NCBI GenBank assembly: GCA_946479905.1
Contig: CAMLIA010000166.1
Coordinates: forward strand, 1-9,636
DNA from: an uncultured Frankiales bacterium
GTDB taxonomy: Bacteria > Actinomycetota > Actinomycetes > Mycobacteriales > SCTD01
Direction: 5' to 3'
Length of the DNA: 9,636 nucleotides
The notes beneath the pieces are model-generated. The model had not been told where the DNA came from. It was given only the letters and a program-made list of their open reading frames with translations, and searched no databases. The position numbers and the translations under genes were made by a program. Positions 8,467-9,636 of this stretch are shown piece after piece (within the stretch, counting starts at the first letter, position 1; each line of letters starts with the position of its first letter).

Positions 8467-9111
8467 TCACGACACCGGCGTCGTTGACGGTGACCGAGCA
8501 GCCAGGATGCCAGACGCGGGGGTACGACGGTCGGCGCCGGACTGGACGAGGTAGACCGCCATCGCCAGGCACCCCGCCAGGTCGAACACCAGATCCCATC
8601 CCGTGTTGGCGTAGCCGCCCACGTGGCTGCCGCCCGACAGGAACTCCACGACCTCGTTGACGGCGCCCTTCCCCAGGCCGCCGAGGCCCGCGATGAGGGC
8701 CTGTGCCCGCGCGGGTGTGCGGTCCAGGTCGAGGTAGCGGCCGAGCAGCTGCCAGCTGGCCCAGGTCGCCGCGACGGACCCGAACGCGTGCACCGCCTGG
8801 TCGTAGCGCAGCACGCCGGTCACCAGCCAGCGGTCGTAGAGGACGCCGTCGGCCGCCGGGACCAGCCCGCCTGCCAGGTGCAGGCAGCCGAGCGCCAGCA
8901 GCATGGTCAGCAGGCCGCGGCTGAAGTGCGCGGCGGCATGGGCGGTCGCGACGACCGCCGTCAGCACCAGGCACACCGTCAGGTACGCCCAGACCCGGCG
9001 GTCCCCGGCCGCCACCGCTCCGGCAGCGACCGCGCTGAGCACGAGGGACCACGCCAGCGCGAGCCACGGCTGGTCCGCGGCCAGCTCGGCGATCCGGCGG
9101 CCGGGCCTCAC
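8467..9111 (-). CDS. YjdF/DUF2238-like multi-pass membrane protein
   Basis: A 214-residue integral membrane protein with about six hydrophobic segments (roughly 17-36, 40-61, 65-83, 104-125, 136-155 and 172-190). Conserved-looking polar residues fall in the membrane half of the protein: RYDQAVH at 102-108, NEVVEF at 152-157 and NTGWDLVFD at 169-177. This arrangement (YD..H, then E..E, then G-WD...D) resembles DUF2238, the family of E. coli YjdF, whose function is unknown. GTG at 9111 is chosen because it overlaps the upstream stop codon as GTGA; no Shine-Dalgarno is needed if coupled. The frame stays open further upstream to 9351, but that part is Arg/Pro/Ala-rich and lies over the previous gene, so it is a shadow. 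It lies 10 nt before gdhA. A link to nitrogen metabolism is only suggested by position. Confidence 0.75.
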   Translation of the reverse strand: MRPGRRIAELAADQPWLALAWSLVLSAVAAGAVAAGDRRVWAYLTVCLVLTAVVATAHAAAHFSRGLLTMLLALGCLHLAGGLVPAADGVLYDRWLVTGVLRYDQAVHAFGSVAATWASWQLLGRYLDLDRTPARAQALIAGLGGLGKGAVNEVVEFLSGGSHVGGYANTGWDLVFDLAGCLAMAVYLVQSGADRRTPASGILAARSPSTTPVS

Positions 9112-9636
9112 GGCGCGCGCCGTCGTCGTACCAGCGCGAGGGCGAGCGCCGCGATGACGATGAGCGCCGCCGCGAGCAGGGTCAGCAGCAGCCGGTTCTG
9201 CTGCTCGTCCGGCAGCGAGGGGTCCACGACCACGTGCTGGGCGCGGTCGACCGTGATGCGCAGGTGCACCTCGTCCACCCGCACCCGGCGCGGCGGGTCG
9301 CTGAACGGGCCGCTGCGGTCGGGGAGCCGGTGGACGGTGACGTGCGCGCACGCCCGGTTGACCGCGGCCGCGGGGTCGCGGCCGAGCGGCTCGTCGAGCT
9401 CGACCCCCAGCGCCCCGAGGATGCAGCTGAGCAGCACGAACGGCGGCAGGTTGCGCAGCGAGACGTACAGGACCGTGCCCACGGCCGGGATCACGCGGTA
9501 CGACGAGACGTCCGGCGACGGGCGGGGGCTCGCGGAGCCGTGCGGACCGCCGGAGCCGTCGCCCGAGGAGCCGCCGGACGAGCTGCCTCCGGAGGAGCCG
9601 CTCGACGAGCCGTTCGACGAGCCGTTCGACGAGCCG
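9108..9636 (-). CDS. Membrane-anchored protein with Ser/Gly/Asn-rich stalk, C-terminal part (runs off the right edge)
   Basis: The reading frame stays open from the right edge to the TGA at 9108-9110 and gives 175 visible C-terminal residues. The first 45 or so are a low-complexity linker beginning GSSNGSSNGSSSGSS and turning Gly/Pro-rich. A compact domain follows (about 46-140; YRVIPAVGTVLYVSLRN at its start) with two cysteines at about 71 and 96, then one hydrophobic helix at about 148-169 ended by RRRRAP. This is a type I topology: domain outside, short basic tail inside. A GTG at 9494 could be taken as a start, but the in-frame stalk continues past it without a stop, so I treat the gene as 5'-truncated by the window. 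I recognise no family. It overlaps the YjdF-like gene by 4 nt (GTGA). Confidence 0.75.
   Translation of the reverse strand, partial: GSSNGSSNGSSSGSSGGSSSGGSSGDGSGGPHGSASPRPSPDVSSYRVIPAVGTVLYVSLRNLPPFVLLSCILGALGVELDEPLGRDPAAAVNRACAHVTVHRLPDRSGPFSDPPRRVRVDEVHLRITVDRAQHVVVDPSLPDEQQNRLLLTLLAAALIVIAALALALVRRRRAP
9604..9636. repeat. 12-bp tandem repeat encoding GSSN units
   Basis: GACGAGCCGTTC occurs at 9604-9615 and 9616-9627, then a 9-base partial copy up to the edge. The period is four codons, so copy-number changes keep frame and alter only stalk length. On the coding (minus) strand it reads as repeated Gly-Ser-Ser-Asn. The array probably continues beyond the window. Confidence 0.85.

Noticed and set aside
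9196..9222. LPxTG-like sortase signal (SLPDEQ) before the terminal hydrophobic helix
   Set aside because: Thr and Gly of the motif are absent (LPDEQ), so sortase processing is not supported; a plain membrane anchor is simpler.
9112..9351. N-terminal extension of the YjdF-like protein to an upstream in-frame start at 9351
   Set aside because: The extension is Arg/Pro/Ala-rich low-complexity sequence antiphase to the upstream gene; the GTGA overlap at 9108-9111 gives a natural start just before the first hydrophobic helix.

Overview
The window is high-GC, gene-dense DNA with frequent GTG starts and only short gaps between genes. Several markers point to an actinobacterium: a CIRCE-controlled stand-alone groEL of the groEL2 type, a Cdc48-like AAA ATPase (the Cpa / Rv0435c / Msm0858 family), and a DUF3263 gene directly followed by a LytR_C-domain gene. 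From memory, the same families lie close together in Mycobacterium tuberculosis (about Rv0430 to Rv0440), so this looks like an old chromosomal neighbourhood and not a mobile island. I see no IS element, phage gene, CRISPR array, tRNA or rRNA. Genus cannot be fixed from the sequence.

Layout. 1-488 (-): N-terminal part of GroEL, preceded by a promoter overlapped by two CIRCE operators (572-633). 654-1913 (-): threonine synthase, with a class I SAM riboswitch in its leader (about 1921-2055) whose closing P1 helix buries the Shine-Dalgarno sequence. 2090-4252 (+): the Cdc48-like double-ring ATPase, divergent from thrC. 4325-5389 (-) and 5399-5686 (-): a one-pass membrane protein with an extracytoplasmic LytR_C domain, and upstream of it the DUF3263 helix-turn-helix-like protein; they form a two-gene operon. 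5830-7215 (+): a secreted Asp-box (sialidase-fold) beta-propeller protein, divergent from DUF3263. 7212-8456 (-): glutamate dehydrogenase, overlapping the propeller gene tail to tail on one CTAG. 8467-9111 (-): a six-helix YjdF/DUF2238-like membrane protein. 9108-9636 (-): the C-terminal part of a membrane-anchored protein with a Ser/Gly/Asn-rich stalk, running off the right edge.

How the genes work together. The right-hand three genes (stalk protein, YjdF-like, gdhA) are tightly packed, with a GTGA overlap and then a stop codon inside the next gene's Shine-Dalgarno sequence, so they are probably translated as a coupled unit. On the left, protein quality control (GroEL under HrcA/CIRCE, Cpa-type unfoldase) flanks an amino-acid gene under SAM control. 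The most notable item is the SAM riboswitch on a lone threonine synthase gene: the apparent mechanism is occlusion of the ribosome binding site, and the metabolic logic is not obvious. No clearly new defence or mobile system is visible.
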